From NCBI GenBank assembly GCA_017404585.1, contig JAFRCB010000323.1, forward strand, positions 1 to 5,774: 5,774 bases of DNA, in the 5' to 3' direction. Shown here in pieces: positions 1 through 5,774 of the stretch (the stretch's first letter is position 1; each line of letters opens with the position of its first letter). The notes below the pieces were generated by a model. The model did not search any database. It saw only the letters and a list, made by a program, of their open reading frames with translations, and was not told the DNA's origin. Origin of the DNA: Lachnospiraceae bacterium (GTDB lineage Bacteria > Bacillota > Clostridia > Lachnospirales > Lachnospiraceae). The position numbers and the translations under genes were made by a program.

Positions 1-47
1 CGTTCCACCTGGCGCAGAATACGGTCTGACAAAAACGGTTCTCTCAT
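1..47 (-). CDS. N-terminal fragment, possibly a TIGR03960-type B12-binding radical SAM protein (cut by window edge)
   Basis: An ATG at 47..45 is preceded by a perfect GGAGG four bases upstream and opens a frame reading MREPFLSDRILRQVE up to the window edge, so only 15 complete codons are visible. The pattern of a short basic start followed by LSD-x-I-L-x-x-VE resembles, from memory, the N-terminus of the uncharacterised B12-binding radical SAM family TIGR03960, where a K/R-P-A-R-Y-I-G motif would follow just beyond this edge. No catalytic motif (CxxxCxxC) is visible. The gene starts 78 bases after the hisIE stop on the same strand and could share its transcript. That a gene starts here is well supported by the ribosome binding site; the family name is tentative. 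Confidence 0.5.
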   Translation of the reverse strand, partial: MREPFLSDRILRQVE

Positions 48-51
48 AAAA

Positions 52-56
52 CCTCC
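52..56 (-). promoter_or_regulatory. Ribosome binding site of the left-edge gene
   Basis: The minus strand reads CGGAGGTTTTATG, giving a GGAGG Shine-Dalgarno four bases before the ATG. It is the main evidence that the short visible frame at the left edge is a real gene. The context is nearly the same as at hisG (CGGAGGATTTTATGAGA). Confidence 0.75.
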
Positions 57-60
57 GAAT

Positions 61-118
61 GGGAATTTTGAGCGGTTACGATAACCTGCGGAAAGCCTTC
101 GCAAGGGAATTTCAGCGG
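61..118. repeat. Imperfect direct repeat pair with two small hairpins between hisIE and the next gene
   Basis: On the plus strand, GGGAATTTTGAGCGG (61-75) recurs as GGGAATTTCAGCGG (105-118), differing by one indel and one mismatch, with 29 bases between the copies. In or beside that interval lie two short palindromes, GGTTACGATAACC (74-86, 5-bp stem) and CCTTCGCAAGG (96-106, 4-bp stem). Neither is followed by a U-run on the minus strand, so this is not a canonical intrinsic terminator. It could be an mRNA processing or stability element, part of a dispersed intergenic repeat, or chance; the sequence does not decide. Confidence 0.45.
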
Positions 119-125
119 GCATTTA

Positions 126-1406
126 TTATCTGCGGGCAAGTTCTGATGTGATATCGTCCCATGTGACGCCCCGCTCTACCATGAGTACCATCAGATGGTA
201 CAGGTAATCGGAAACCTCGTATTTAATTTCCTCGGGATCCGGATTCTTGGCAGCTATGATGATCTCTGTGTTTTCTTCTCCGACCTTCTTTAAGATTTTG
301 TCGATTCCCTTGTCAAAGAGATAATTTGTGTAGGAACCTTCTTTCGGATGCTTCCTGCGGTCCGAGATGACATCGTAGACATCCTGAAAAACATGAAGAG
401 GATTGGTGTCATCGTAGGAAGTTCTTGCAAGAGTCCTGTAGAAGCAGCTGCGGTTGCCGGTGTGGCAGGCTGCCCCGATCTGGGCTACTTTGGCAAGAAT
501 CGTATCGTTGTCGCAGTCGATCCTCAGCTCTTTTACATACTGGAAATGACCGCTCGTCTCGCCTTTGACCCAGAGGCTCCGGCGACTGCGGGAGAAATAT
601 GTCATTCTTCCGGTCTCGAGTGTTTTTTTGAAGCTCATCTCATTCATGTAGGCGAGCATGAGGACCTCATCGTTCTTATAGTCCTGGACAATGACAGGCA
701 CGAGGCCTTTCTCGTCTGTTTTCATCTCTGACCAGTCGACGGAGGACGTCAGGATGTTCATCTCGATTCCCATCTCAATCGCCCGGACTTTCACCTGCGT
801 GAGATCCAGATTTCTCTGACTGACAAATCCGCCGGAGATGCCGGTGATGTTGCCGGAAGCGAGAAGATCAAGGACCTGCTTCTCTCCCGCGTGGTTCACA
901 TGGAGCAGGATGCGGAGATCTGACATGGGAGCGATCTCCTTCTCGATGTTATCGAGAAGGACCAGCCTTGAAGCGTACTGCTCGATAATATCTCTGTTAT
1001 CTGTATACTCCTTGGTATCGGCGATGGTGACGCCGATCTTTTCTCTGCCGAAGCGCTTGGATACCTCTTCCATAAAGCGCATATTCTCGGGTTTTCCCCC
1101 GTTCAGGAGTGCCTGAGCGGCGCCGGCATAGATGAGTTTTTTTACATCCTCCGGGCGCTTTACGTTGCCGGCGACAATGACCGGGACCTGGGAGGATGTG
1201 CAGATATCTTTGATGCAGGCTATGGCTTCATCGTGCTCAGCGTCTGTCTTCGAGAAATCGAACACCAGCAGGCTGTCAGCTCCGTGATCGCTGTATATCA
1301 AAGCCAGCTCGGACACATTTCCGGATCCAAATGCGTTCTTCTGCCCAAATCCCGAAACAGCGCGTCCTTTCAGCAGATAGATACAGGGCACAAGTAACTT
1401 TTTCAT
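126..1406 (-). CDS. hisIE: HisIE (phosphoribosyl-AMP cyclohydrolase / phosphoribosyl-ATP diphosphatase) with N-terminal HisA/HisF-like barrel
   Basis: A 426-residue fusion catalysing histidine steps 2 and 3: HisE removes pyrophosphate from PR-ATP and HisI opens the adenine ring of PR-AMP. Residues about 225-330 are HisI, with [21 protein letters not shown], the metal-binding DCDND (297-301) and CHTG (314-317) followed by C321. Residues about 338-426 are HisE, with VGEENTE (375-381) and YEVSDYLYH (396-404). Residues 1-215 resemble a HisA/HisF TIM barrel: [11 protein letters not shown] aligns with PCLDVKDGRVV of HisF, and [13 protein letters not shown] resembles its last helix. The barrel looks inactive as a cyclase, because the first catalytic Asp is Tyr10 and the GGG phosphate loop is AGN (80-81 region). 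Normal HisIE is near 200 residues. ATG 1406 is chosen for its AAGGAG eight bases upstream; an in-frame ATG at 1430 overlaps the hisD stop (ATGA) but has a poor site. It ends in a double stop, TAATAA. Confidence 0.93.
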   Translation of the reverse strand: MKKLLVPCIYLLKGRAVSGFGQKNAFGSGNVSELALIYSDHGADSLLVFDFSKTDAEHDEAIACIKDICTSSQVPVIVAGNVKRPEDVKKLIYAGAAQALLNGGKPENMRFMEEVSKRFGREKIGVTIADTKEYTDNRDIIEQYASRLVLLDNIEKEIAPMSDLRILLHVNHAGEKQVLDLLASGNITGISGGFVSQRNLDLTQVKVRAIEMGIEMNILTSSVDWSEMKTDEKGLVPVIVQDYKNDEVLMLAYMNEMSFKKTLETGRMTYFSRSRRSLWVKGETSGHFQYVKELRIDCDNDTILAKVAQIGAACHTGNRSCFYRTLARTSYDDTNPLHVFQDVYDVISDRRKHPKEGSYTNYLFDKGIDKILKKVGEENTEIIIAAKNPDPEEIKYEVSDYLYHLMVLMVERGVTWDDITSELARR

Positions 1407-1414
1407 ACTAATAT

Positions 1415-1420
1415 CTCCTT
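1415..1420 (-). promoter_or_regulatory. Ribosome binding site deciding the hisIE start
   Basis: AAGGAG sits eight bases before ATG 1406, in the 16-base gap after the hisD stop. The alternative in-frame ATG at 1430 has only hisD coding sequence with a weak GAGA upstream. This favours the MKKLLVP start over MNDQGDIS. Confidence 0.8.
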
Positions 1421-1422
1421 GA

Positions 1423-2709
1423 TCATTCAAATCTCACGTGGATCGAGTTCGCATGGGCGGTCAGCCCTTCCGCTTTCGCAAAATTCTCAATGTCACCGTG
1501 CAGGGTGGCCAGTGCCTCTTTGGAGCTGTAGATAATGCTTGTCTTTTTAATAAAGTCATCTACTGAGAGAGCTGAGAAGAACTTGGCGGTCCCATTGGTC
1601 GGAAGAACGTGATTGGGACCCGCAAAATAATCTCCGAGCGGTTCACTCGAGTGCTCGCCGATAAAGATGGCCCCGGCATTTTTGATTCTGGTCATGAGCA
1701 GGAACGGATCCCGGGTCACGATCTCGAGATGTTCGGGCGCTATTTCATTGACAGCCATAATGGCCTCATCCATTGAGTTAGCGACAAGAATGCGGCCAAA
1801 ATTATCAAGAGACTTTTTTATTATGTCCGCTCGTGTCAGGACCTTAAGGTATTCATCGACCTCGCGGCTTACATCTTCTGCGAGCTGACCGGATGTTGTG
1901 ACTAAAATGCAGGATGCAAGCTCATCATGCTCTGCCTGGGAGAGAAGGTCAGCCGCGACAAAGTGAGCGTTTGCGCTGTCATCCGCGAGCACGGTGACTT
2001 CTGAGGGACCTGCTACGGAATCAATGGATACGTGTCCGTAGACCGCTTTCTTGGCCAGGGCGACGAAAATATTGCCCGGTCCCGTGATCTTGTCGACCTT
2101 TTTCAGACTCTTGGTCCCGTAAGCCATGGCTGCGATGGCCTGAGCGCCGCCGACCTTGTAGATCGTGCCTACGCCGGCCTCTTTGGCAGCGACCAGAGTC
2201 GTCGGAGTGACTTTGCCATCCCTGCCGGGAGGCGTGCACATGATGATTTCGGGCACACCGGCTACCTGGGCAGGAATGACGTTCATCAGAACGGATGACG
2301 GATAGGCTGCTTTTCCGCCCGGGACATAGACTCCGGCTCTCTGCAGAGGTGTTACTCTCTGCCCGAGTACCATCCCTTTTTCTGTAGTGAACCAGCTCTC
2401 CTGCTTCTCGTGTTCATGGAAGGCTCGGATGCGGGCGATAGCGCGTCTGATGATTTCGATGAGCTCTTTATCGACCTTTTCATAAGCTTCCGCCTCTTCC
2501 TCCGGTGTGACAACGAAGTTTTCGGCGCTTATATCGGCCTTATCGAATTTTCTTGTGTACTCAAAAACGGCTTCGTCGCCGCGCTCTCTCACGTCTTTGA
2601 TGATATCCGAGACGATCGCTTCTTCCTTCGGGTAACTGTCAGGGCTTCGCTTAAGCATATTTGTGAGAATTGATCCGAAGACTTCCTCACTCAGTTCAAA
2701 AATCTGCAT
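1423..2709 (-). CDS. hisD: Histidinol dehydrogenase
   Basis: Catalyses the last two steps of histidine synthesis, the NAD-dependent oxidation of L-histidinol through histidinal to L-histidine, as a cytosolic zinc-dependent homodimer. At 428 residues it has the usual family length. The signature GPGN (210-213) and the Ser/Gly-rich DSVAGPSEV (230-238) are intact. Zinc ligands known from the E. coli enzyme appear as Q258, H261 (SQAEHD), D360 ([11 protein letters not shown]) and H419 (LTAHANS), and the catalytic pair as E326-H327 (APEHLE), so an active enzyme is expected. The start ATG has AGAGG seven bases upstream, in the 17-base gap after hisG. The stop is followed after 16 bases by hisIE. Identification is secure. 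Confidence 0.98.
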   Translation of the reverse strand: MQIFELSEEVFGSILTNMLKRSPDSYPKEEAIVSDIIKDVRERGDEAVFEYTRKFDKADISAENFVVTPEEEAEAYEKVDKELIEIIRRAIARIRAFHEHEKQESWFTTEKGMVLGQRVTPLQRAGVYVPGGKAAYPSSVLMNVIPAQVAGVPEIIMCTPPGRDGKVTPTTLVAAKEAGVGTIYKVGGAQAIAAMAYGTKSLKKVDKITGPGNIFVALAKKAVYGHVSIDSVAGPSEVTVLADDSANAHFVAADLLSQAEHDELASCILVTTSGQLAEDVSREVDEYLKVLTRADIIKKSLDNFGRILVANSMDEAIMAVNEIAPEHLEIVTRDPFLLMTRIKNAGAIFIGEHSSEPLGDYFAGPNHVLPTNGTAKFFSALSVDDFIKKTSIIYSSKEALATLHGDIENFAKAEGLTAHANSIHVRFE

Positions 2710-2726
2710 TCTGGTTCCTCTCTCTC

Positions 2727-3377
2727 TTACGCATTCTGCTTCTGCAGCTCATTTCTTAGCCGCGTGATGATCTCGGAGATGCGCTCGTTTTCCATCTTCA
2801 TGCTGACCTGGTTCACGACCATGCGGGCGCTCAGGGGAATTACCTCATCAAGGACTTCCAGACCGTTGGCCTTCAGAGTCGAGCCGGTCTCGACGATATC
2901 AACAATGACTTCTGAGAGCCCGACGATCGGGGCGAGCTCGATGGATCCGTTCAGCTTGATAATTTCCACGGTCTGATGCTTTTTGTTGAGGAAATAATCC
3001 TTGGTGATCGCCGGGTATTTGGTGGCAACGCGGATCATCTCGCCGCTGTCAAGATATTTTTTGGCGGACGCGGGGCCGCACACGCACATCCGGCATCTGC
3101 CGAAGCCGAGATCCAGTACCTCGTATAGCTTTTTATTTTCCTCGATGATAGTATCTCTTCCGACGATGCCTATATCGGCGGCGCCGTAATAGACGTAGGT
3201 CGGTACGTCCGGACCTTTTGCCAGAAAGAATCTGAGACCGAGCTCTTCGTTCGTGAATATCAGCTTTCTTGTATCTTTATCCATAGCTCCGGCAGTGTCG
3301 ATCCCGCATCTTTCAAAAAGATCGAGGGTCTGTCTGGCCAGCCGGCCCTTTGTGAGGGCTACTGTTAAATATCTCAT
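2727..3377 (-). CDS. hisG: ATP phosphoribosyltransferase catalytic subunit, short form
   Basis: Catalyses the first committed step of histidine synthesis, joining ATP and PRPP to N1-(5-phosphoribosyl)-ATP. The protein is 216 residues, typical of the short form that lacks the C-terminal histidine-sensing domain and works only in a hetero-octamer with HisZ, encoded just upstream. Visible marks are LTKGRL (8-13), YYGAADIGIVGRD (63-75) and the PRPP-binding loop DIVETGSTLKANGL (160-173). The frame extends upstream to a TTG at 3410, but ATG 3377 has GGAGG five bases before it and gives the expected MRYLTVALTKGRLA start. An 88-base gap separates it from hisZ, the longest inside the his cluster. By family knowledge, feedback inhibition by histidine would act through the HisZ interface. 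Confidence 0.97.
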   Translation of the reverse strand: MRYLTVALTKGRLARQTLDLFERCGIDTAGAMDKDTRKLIFTNEELGLRFFLAKGPDVPTYVYYGAADIGIVGRDTIIEENKKLYEVLDLGFGRCRMCVCGPASAKKYLDSGEMIRVATKYPAITKDYFLNKKHQTVEIIKLNGSIELAPIVGLSEVIVDIVETGSTLKANGLEVLDEVIPLSARMVVNQVSMKMENERISEIITRLRNELQKQNA

Positions 3378-3382
3378 AAAAT

Positions 3383-3387
3383 CCTCC
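3383..3387 (-). promoter_or_regulatory. Ribosome binding site deciding the hisG start
   Basis: GGAGG lies five bases before ATG 3377. It rules in favour of this start over the in-frame TTG at 3410, which would place the Shine-Dalgarno inside the coding region and add eleven residues not seen in HisG proteins. Confidence 0.8.
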
Positions 3388-3465
3388 GTCCTTATATCTC
3401 CGTTCGGCAAGGCTCAGGGGAACGTCCTCGCTGAATGGAATCCCCGGGTCTGCTTCATATACCCG

Positions 3466-4470
3466 CTACATCAAAGGGGCTCTGCCCTGCCTGGAGATCG
3501 CGTTCATCAACTGGTCGATGTATATTCCGACACCGACAGCGGGATAGTCCTTGCCGAAGTTGCCGAGCAGGCTGTCATACCGTCCGCCCTTGGCGATCGG
3601 CTCTCCTGTGCCCAGAGTCACCGCGCTGAAAATGATTCCCGTATAGTAGTTATATTTTGAAAGATATCCGAAGTCGTAGGAGACATACTTGTCGAGACCG
3701 CGCTCTTTTGTCAGAGCGTGGATATCACGGAGTCTCTTTATAGCCCTCTGCTCCCTTGGACCAAACGCATATTTCTCGGCTTCGTCGATGATCTCCGCAC
3801 CGCCGAAGAGCTGCGGAAGTTTTTCGAGAGCCTCCTTCAGACCGGAATCGAGGCCTGACTCATCGAGAAGCTCTCCGACACCGAAGAAATTTTTGTTAGA
3901 GATCAGCTTCCGGATATTCTCGATTTTTTCGAAATCAAGTCCTGTGGATTCCGCAATGGCCTTGAAGAAATCGACCTCGCCGACACTGACCTGGAATTCC
4001 CTTATTCCGGCGGCGAGAATGCTCTCGCATGTTAGAGCGATGATCTCGGCGTCAGCCTCGGCGCTCTCGGCTCCGATGAGTTCGACGCCCATCTGGGTGG
4101 ATTCCTTCAGCCTGCCCTGCAGTTCGGCAGAGTTAATGAACGTGCTCCCCTCGTAGCATAGCCGGACCGGCATGGCTTCTTCGGGAAAATGCATTGACAC
4201 CGCCCTTGCGACGGAGGGCGTGAAGTCGGACCGAAGGACGAGCGTGTTGCCGTCCCGGTCAAAGAACTTGTACAGCTCATTGGTCGGAGTCGTTCCGATA
4301 TCGCTCGAGAAGACGTCAAAATACTCTATCGTCGGCGTTTCAATATTCTGATAGCTGTATTTATCAAATACTGATCGGATACTGTCCATCAGCTTAACTT
4401 TTGACTTCATCGTATCCCCGTAGAGGTCACGGAACCCTTCCGGTGTGTGGATCACTCTGTTATTCATCAT
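3466..4470 (-). CDS. hisZ: ATP phosphoribosyltransferase regulatory subunit (HisRS paralogue)
   Basis: A catalytically inactive relative of histidyl-tRNA synthetase that activates short-form HisG and carries the histidine feedback site. At 334 residues it keeps the class II synthetase core: HTPEGFRDLYGD (8-19), LRSDFTPSVARA (79-90), KESTQMGVELIG (122-133), YNYYTGI (273-279) and GGRYDSLL (295-302). It is HisZ rather than HisRS because the RGLDYYTG histidine-binding motif has lost its Arg (LSKYNYYTG) and the C-terminal anticodon-binding domain is absent; the protein ends soon after motif 3. The length is close to that of short HisZ proteins. The start overlaps the 3' end of recU by 11 bases. 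ATGATG offers two starts (4470 or 4467), with AGAGG three or six bases upstream, so the second may be used. Translation is probably coupled to recU. Confidence 0.93.
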   Translation of the reverse strand: MMNNRVIHTPEGFRDLYGDTMKSKVKLMDSIRSVFDKYSYQNIETPTIEYFDVFSSDIGTTPTNELYKFFDRDGNTLVLRSDFTPSVARAVSMHFPEEAMPVRLCYEGSTFINSAELQGRLKESTQMGVELIGAESAEADAEIIALTCESILAAGIREFQVSVGEVDFFKAIAESTGLDFEKIENIRKLISNKNFFGVGELLDESGLDSGLKEALEKLPQLFGGAEIIDEAEKYAFGPREQRAIKRLRDIHALTKERGLDKYVSYDFGYLSKYNYYTGIIFSAVTLGTGEPIAKGGRYDSLLGNFGKDYPAVGVGIYIDQLMNAISRQGRAPLM

Positions 4471-5005
4471 TTACCTCTTCTCTCTCATCAAGATCTTTCT
4501 GGAGACCGACCAGAATCGGAACCATACTGTTCGTTTCCCTGAGAAAATAGTCGGGGTCAAGCTCTTCATAGGTGAAGCTCTTCCGACCGCCCTCCGCGCA
4601 CCGCTCCCAGAACTTAATGAGTTCGGAAAGCCTCATATAGTAGTAAGTGCGGTTCTTACTGAAATAGATGATCAGGAAAGAAATCCCGCCCTGCTCCTCA
4701 AATTCGCGCATGAACCTGACCTGGTGCTCGTGGATATTTGCAAGAGGAAACGTAAACACCGCACATTCCTTGGCGTCAAAGCACACCGGAATGCCCTGGA
4801 CCGCCCCGAGATAATCGACGGTACTCTTCTGGTCGAAGTAAGCCAGAGTGATGTGCCTTGAGCTCTTGTCGATCTCGATCGGGGTGATAGGGGTCGGTAC
4901 CTTCTGTATGACTGCCAGCTTTCGTTCCCTGTAGATTTCTATAGTGTAGTTGATGAGATCTTCCAGCGTTGAGCCGCGGAGACCTCTCGAATTCCATGTC
5001 GCCAT
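4460..5005 (-). CDS. recU: Holliday junction resolvase RecU
   Basis: A cytosolic, Mg-dependent endonuclease that cuts four-way DNA junctions in recombinational repair and chromosome segregation; it replaces RuvC in Firmicutes. The 181-residue protein shows the family pattern: NSRG and TLEDLINYT (5-21), VPTPITPIEI (36-45), AYFDQKSTVDY (55-65), VCFDAKE (74-80), TFPLANIHEHQV (85-96), GGISFLIIYF (106-115) and GGRKSFTYEEL (139-149). Likely catalytic residues by alignment to B. subtilis RecU are D64, D77 (Glu in B. subtilis FEAKE) and K79. The basic N-terminal extension of about 30 residues of B. subtilis RecU is missing. ATG 5005 lies one base after the lepB stop, with a distant AGGA ten bases upstream, so translational coupling is likely. 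The 3' end overlaps hisZ. RecU is often next to a penicillin-binding protein gene; here it is not. Confidence 0.93.
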   Translation of the reverse strand: MATWNSRGLRGSTLEDLINYTIEIYRERKLAVIQKVPTPITPIEIDKSSRHITLAYFDQKSTVDYLGAVQGIPVCFDAKECAVFTFPLANIHEHQVRFMREFEEQGGISFLIIYFSKNRTYYYMRLSELIKFWERCAEGGRKSFTYEELDPDYFLRETNSMVPILVGLQKDLDEREEVNDE

Positions 5006-5006
5006 A

Positions 5007-5555
5007 TCAGAGCCGTCCTATTTTATCGAGCGGCCAGTATCTGAGCATGGCTTCGCCGAGTATTTCCTCACGGCTTACAAATGAATTCTGCCAGAATCTC
5101 GAATCATTACTATTGTTGCGGTTATCCCCCATGACAAAATAGCAGTCCTCCGGTACCTCATAAGGTCCGAAGGAGCCGACCGGGTCTTCCGGGCAGAAGC
5201 TGTCGGGCAGAGGCTCGGAGGATCCGTCGATAAAGACCTTTCCGTCTACGATGAGGACTGTCTCACCCGGCATGCCGATAATACGCTTGATGTATTTCTT
5301 TGACTCGTCATCCGGGAATTTGAAAATAATAATGTCGAATCTCTCAGGATCCTTTGATCTGTACGCGAGTCGGTTGCCGAAAATGCGGTCATTGACCATG
5401 ATAGTATTTTCCATCGATGAGGACGGTATTTTCGCGTTTATGAGAAGGACTCCGTTCACAACGGAGACTACGACCACGACGAAGATCAGCATCTGTATAT
5501 AAGAGATGATTTCGTCTTTCAGAGAGGTTTTTTGTGACTCTTTTTCAGCTTTCAT
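5007..5555 (-). CDS. lepB: Type I signal peptidase (S26A), single membrane anchor
   Basis: A membrane-bound serine/lysine protease that removes signal peptides from exported preproteins on the outer face of the membrane. At 182 residues it is the small Gram-positive (Sip) type. A charged N-terminus (1-17) is followed by one membrane helix (about 18-40, with FVVVVVSVVNGVLLI). Box B is IPSSSMENTI (43-52) with nucleophile S47; box D is KKYIKRIIGMPGE (86-98) with general base K90; box E is VMGDNRNNSNDSR (141-153). All catalytic elements are intact; the usual Pro of SMxPT is Asn50. The start ATG has AAGGAAG about twelve bases upstream, a long spacing. It lies 46 bases after the RluA-like gene and one base before recU. 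Whether this is the cell's main signal peptidase cannot be told here. Confidence 0.96.
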   Translation of the reverse strand: MKAEKESQKTSLKDEIISYIQMLIFVVVVVSVVNGVLLINAKIPSSSMENTIMVNDRIFGNRLAYRSKDPERFDIIIFKFPDDESKKYIKRIIGMPGETVLIVDGKVFIDGSSEPLPDSFCPEDPVGSFGPYEVPEDCYFVMGDNRNNSNDSRFWQNSFVSREEILGEAMLRYWPLDKIGRL

Positions 5556-5601
5556 CTGATGTGTTAACTTCCTTTTGCTTTATGCGTTGCGGATTGCCTG
5601 T

Positions 5602-5774
5602 TTACCTTTTCATACCTTCTGCAAGACCGAGCTTTACAAGGATCCTCTCCTGCTCGGGTGTGAGCGGAGCTGTCACGGTCATTCCGGATGTGTATGAAAA
5701 ATCGCCCATGACTGTCGGGAATACAATCCGTTCGGCGTGGAGGAACTGGTGCCGAAGGCCGGTCTCTTTCCTGA
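5602..5774 (-). CDS. C-terminal part of an RluA-family pseudouridine synthase (cut by window edge)
   Basis: The last 56 codons of a gene entering from the right edge, ending in TAA at 5604..5602. The segment reads RHQFLHAERIVFPTVMG (7-23), then SGMTVTAPLTPEQERIL (29-45). This matches the end of RluA/RluD proteins, where R-Q-x-LHA-x-x-(L/I)-x-(F/L)-x-HP-x-x-G is followed by a hydrophobic strand and a (A/C)PLP-type motif; E. coli RluD has RQALHATMLRLYHPISG and later HAPIPQDM. Such enzymes convert uridine to pseudouridine in rRNA or tRNA. The catalytic HRLD motif would lie upstream, outside the window, so the exact subfamily and target are unknown. It is too short for standard ORF cut-offs but clearly coding. 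Confidence 0.8.
   Translation of the reverse strand, partial: RKETGLRHQFLHAERIVFPTVMGDFSYTSGMTVTAPLTPEQERILVKLGLAEGMKR

Noticed and set aside
66..122. Intrinsic terminator after hisIE
   Set aside because: The stems are 4-5 bp and no U-run follows on the minus strand.
348..1116. Plus-strand open frames opposite hisIE
   Set aside because: They mirror hisIE codons, lack family resemblance and good ribosome binding sites; the minus-strand protein has clear HisI and HisE motifs.
3378..3410. Longer hisG from TTG 3410
   Set aside because: GGAGG is placed correctly for ATG 3377, and the HisG family starts at M-R-Y-L-T-V-A-L.
3253..3660. Plus-strand frames crossing the hisG-hisZ spacer
   Set aside because: They run antisense to two well-identified genes and resemble no protein I know.
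3689..4156. 155-codon plus-strand frame opposite hisZ, and a 138-codon one at 4445-4861 opposite recU
   Set aside because: Ser/Arg/Pro-rich composition typical of antisense shadows of GC-balanced genes; no start signals.
4471..4560. T-box or his leader upstream of hisZ
   Set aside because: The region is the conserved coding 3' part of recU; I saw no T-box sequence or terminator stem with U-run.
1..5774. Mobile element, CRISPR array, tRNA or phage signals
   Set aside because: No transposase, integrase, regular repeat-spacer pattern or tRNA-like cloverleaf was seen; the window is filled with housekeeping genes in tight order.

Overview
The window is a dense run of eight genes, all on the minus strand and so read from high to low coordinates. 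The organism is most likely a Firmicute of the class Clostridia, probably Lachnospiraceae. Evidence is RecU (a Firmicutes/Mollicutes-type Holliday-junction resolvase), the short HisG plus separate HisZ, the small single-membrane-anchor type I signal peptidase, the strong GGAGG-type ribosome binding sites, and a HisIE carrying an extra HisA/HisF-like N-terminal barrel. The family-level placement is inference.

In transcription order: (1) the C-terminal end of an RluA-family pseudouridine synthase, cut by the right edge; (2) lepB-type signal peptidase I; (3) recU; (4) hisZ; (5) hisG; (6) hisD; (7) a fused HisF-like/HisI/HisE gene; (8) the first 15 codons of a gene cut by the left edge, whose N-terminus resembles B12-binding radical SAM proteins of the TIGR03960 type (tentative). 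Junctions in that order: 46-nt gap, 1-nt gap, 11-nt overlap, 88-nt gap, 17-nt gap, 16-nt gap, 78-nt gap. I saw no terminator with a stem and U-tract and no convincing promoter or T-box, so one long transcription unit is plausible.

The histidine genes cover steps 1-3 (HisZ/HisG make PR-ATP from ATP and PRPP; HisE then HisI hydrolyse and open the ring) and the last two oxidations (HisD, histidinol to histidine). The middle genes (hisA, hisF, hisH, hisB, hisC and a histidinol-phosphatase) are not here and must lie elsewhere if the pathway is complete. The his genes follow housekeeping genes for protein secretion, recombination and RNA modification without a leader of their own.

I find no new defence, mobile or RNA system. 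The points worth a second look are the degenerate TIM barrel fused to HisIE, the recU-hisZ overlap that leaves no room for a his leader, and the repeat and hairpin cluster between hisIE and the next gene.
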